From Paracentrotus lividus (Eukaryota > Echinodermata > Echinoidea > Camarodonta > Echinidae): a stretch of DNA of 64,000 bases. The translations under genes were made by a program, and so were the position numbers. Location of the stretch: the NCBI GenBank assembly GCA_940671915.1, contig CALNVZ010000641.1, positions 9,685,805-9,749,804 of the forward strand. The letters run 5' to 3'. Of this stretch, positions 62,965 to 64,000 are shown piece after piece. Within the stretch, counting starts at the first letter, position 1. Every line of letters begins with the position of its first letter. A model generated the notes under the pieces. The model was not told where the DNA came from. It searched no databases and saw only the letters and a program-made list of their open reading frames with translations.

Positions 62965-63844
62965 TAATATTTCACGGCGCTGAATTTATTATATGAATAT
63001 TCAAGCTTTGTTATTTTTTTTTGGGGGGGGGGGGAGGGGGATGGTGGATGGTGGTTTTATTTTGATTTGTTTGATCTTCTTTTTTTTTTCTCCTTCTTTC
63101 TTTTTTCAAGGGGTTAGGGTTGAGTTGGTGTTATAGTCTCCCCGTCTTTAGTATTGGTCTCTAAATGATACATATCATTGATTTGTATGTTATATCAGAT
63201 ATCAGAAACAGCAAGGGCGGCTCTCGTCTTGAAAATAGGGGGGCGGAAGTCTGTTCAGTATCTTAAAATGTTTGTTTATAAATTGCGGTCAATTTTATTC
63301 TCTCTTTTTCTATATATTATTCAAAAAACTAAATGGTAAAACACACATATACATACATAAAAATAAACACCGAGACTTTTTCATAGTCATACTCTACATT
63401 CTGTGCATCTTTTTTTATCTTTCGGGGAAGGCGTGGTGCGCAAACAATTCATGCGCTGTACTGGTTACAAAAGCCTTTTTGTTAGAAACGAGCCTAAAGT
63501 GGGTTCTCAAGAATTAAAAAAAAATGATAATAATAGTTACGGAAGAAAAGTACATGGCCACCGTGGAAAACACTTTTCCTTATACGAGTAACGATAAAGC
63601 AGTTTTTGATAGGATTTCCTGAATTCGCGGCATATTATAAAAGATATTCTTATTAGAACCAGCATTAGGGAACTTTTTTTTCTTTGCATAAGTGCCGCTG
63701 ATTACTGAAAATCGTGTTACGAGATAAATTAGGTTTTTTCGATGGTGCTTTTAGACAGACGTTAAAGTGGCCTGAAAGTAGCGGTAAATTATAATGATGA
63801 AGACATCTAGAGGTTAATTGAGCTGTAAAAAATAGTGAATAAGT
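60656..63844. other. Intergenic, no gene accepted
   Basis: Contains (ATG)n at about 61213-61232, GA-rich sequence at 61360-61385 with a G run, (GTT)n at about 62934-62962 and G-rich sequence near 63022-63045. Short frames, including 61999-62268 on the + strand and 61052-61411 on the - strand, lack domains or splice support. Confidence 0.45.
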
Positions 63845-63970
63845 GCCTTGTAAACAAAAAAGATACGATCAGTCCTACGATTGATATCGATCGTAACTAT
63901 ATGGTAAACCGTGTCCTAAAAGTTACAATCGATCGTAGGATTGATCGTATCTCTTTTGTGTTACAGGGCA
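63845..63970. mobile_element. MITE with TGCC(C)TGTAA termini
   Basis: About 126 bp. The left 'tgccttgtaaacaaaaaaga' is complemented by the right 'tctcttttgtgttacagggca'. The arms continue through GATACGATCA and CGATTG words. It resembles family B (5352, 14203) in 'gtaacacaaa' and 'cgattg', so it may be a distant relative. Non-coding. Confidence 0.8.
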
Positions 63971-64000
63971 CTGAAACAGGACGCTTCCTATTGGCAATGG

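Noticed and set aside
1..64000. CRISPR arrays, prokaryotic operons, phage or defence systems
   Set aside because: No regularly spaced repeats with unique spacers and no dense coding. Introns, SINE/LINE/MITE content and microsatellites indicate an animal nuclear genome.

Overview
This window looks like animal nuclear DNA. It is AT-rich and dominated by introns and intergenic sequence, with many microsatellites (CT, TG/CA, AT, poly-A/T) and numerous short inverted-repeat transposons (MITEs). There is also a tRNA-derived SINE, a 5'-truncated non-LTR retrotransposon end and a probable Crypton-family coding exon. This mix, together with a Ly6/uPAR-type gene and an apparent hammerhead-like retroelement hairpin, fits an invertebrate deuterostome. 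An echinoderm such as a sea urchin is my best guess, but that is inference; no marker in the window proves it.

Layout. 1-13.3 kb: intergenic, with four MITE copies from three families (458, 2871, 5352, 11763), a SINE (6450-6596), a LINE 3' end (about 9530-9807) and microsatellites. 13.39-15.55 kb: the only convincing gene, two exons on the + strand encoding a secreted or GPI-anchored Ly6/uPAR-domain protein; any further 5' exon was not found. 15.5-16.1 kb: a decayed tandem triplication (period about 240 bp) of that gene's last coding/3'UTR segment. 17.9-21.3 kb: a transposon cluster with a nested insertion and two elements of about 0.85-0.96 kb that carry repeated internal motifs. 21.3-33.5 kb: mostly unrecognised sequence with a few MITEs, a perfect 26-bp hairpin and three weak exon candidates, two of them immunoglobulin-like. 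33.6-34.0 kb: a long hairpin beside a Crypton/KIAA1958-like first coding exon on the - strand. 34.8-36.8 kb: two MITEs.

38.24-60.56 kb: a giant inverted repeat with two arms of about 11.1 kb facing each other across a CT/GA microsatellite near 49,421. The right arm ends exactly at a run of 25 Ns (60558-60582). The arms differ mainly by small indels. The CT microsatellite that ends the left arm reappears on the same strand just after the Ns. The simplest reading is an assembly or gap-filling artefact, in which the right arm is a reversed, uncorrected copy of the left. If so, the real locus probably runs from about 49,420 straight to 60,583 through one CT tract. I saw no genes inside the arms.

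60.6-64 kb: unremarkable sequence with microsatellites and one MITE at the end. No rRNA, functional tRNA, CRISPR or prokaryotic operon structure was seen.
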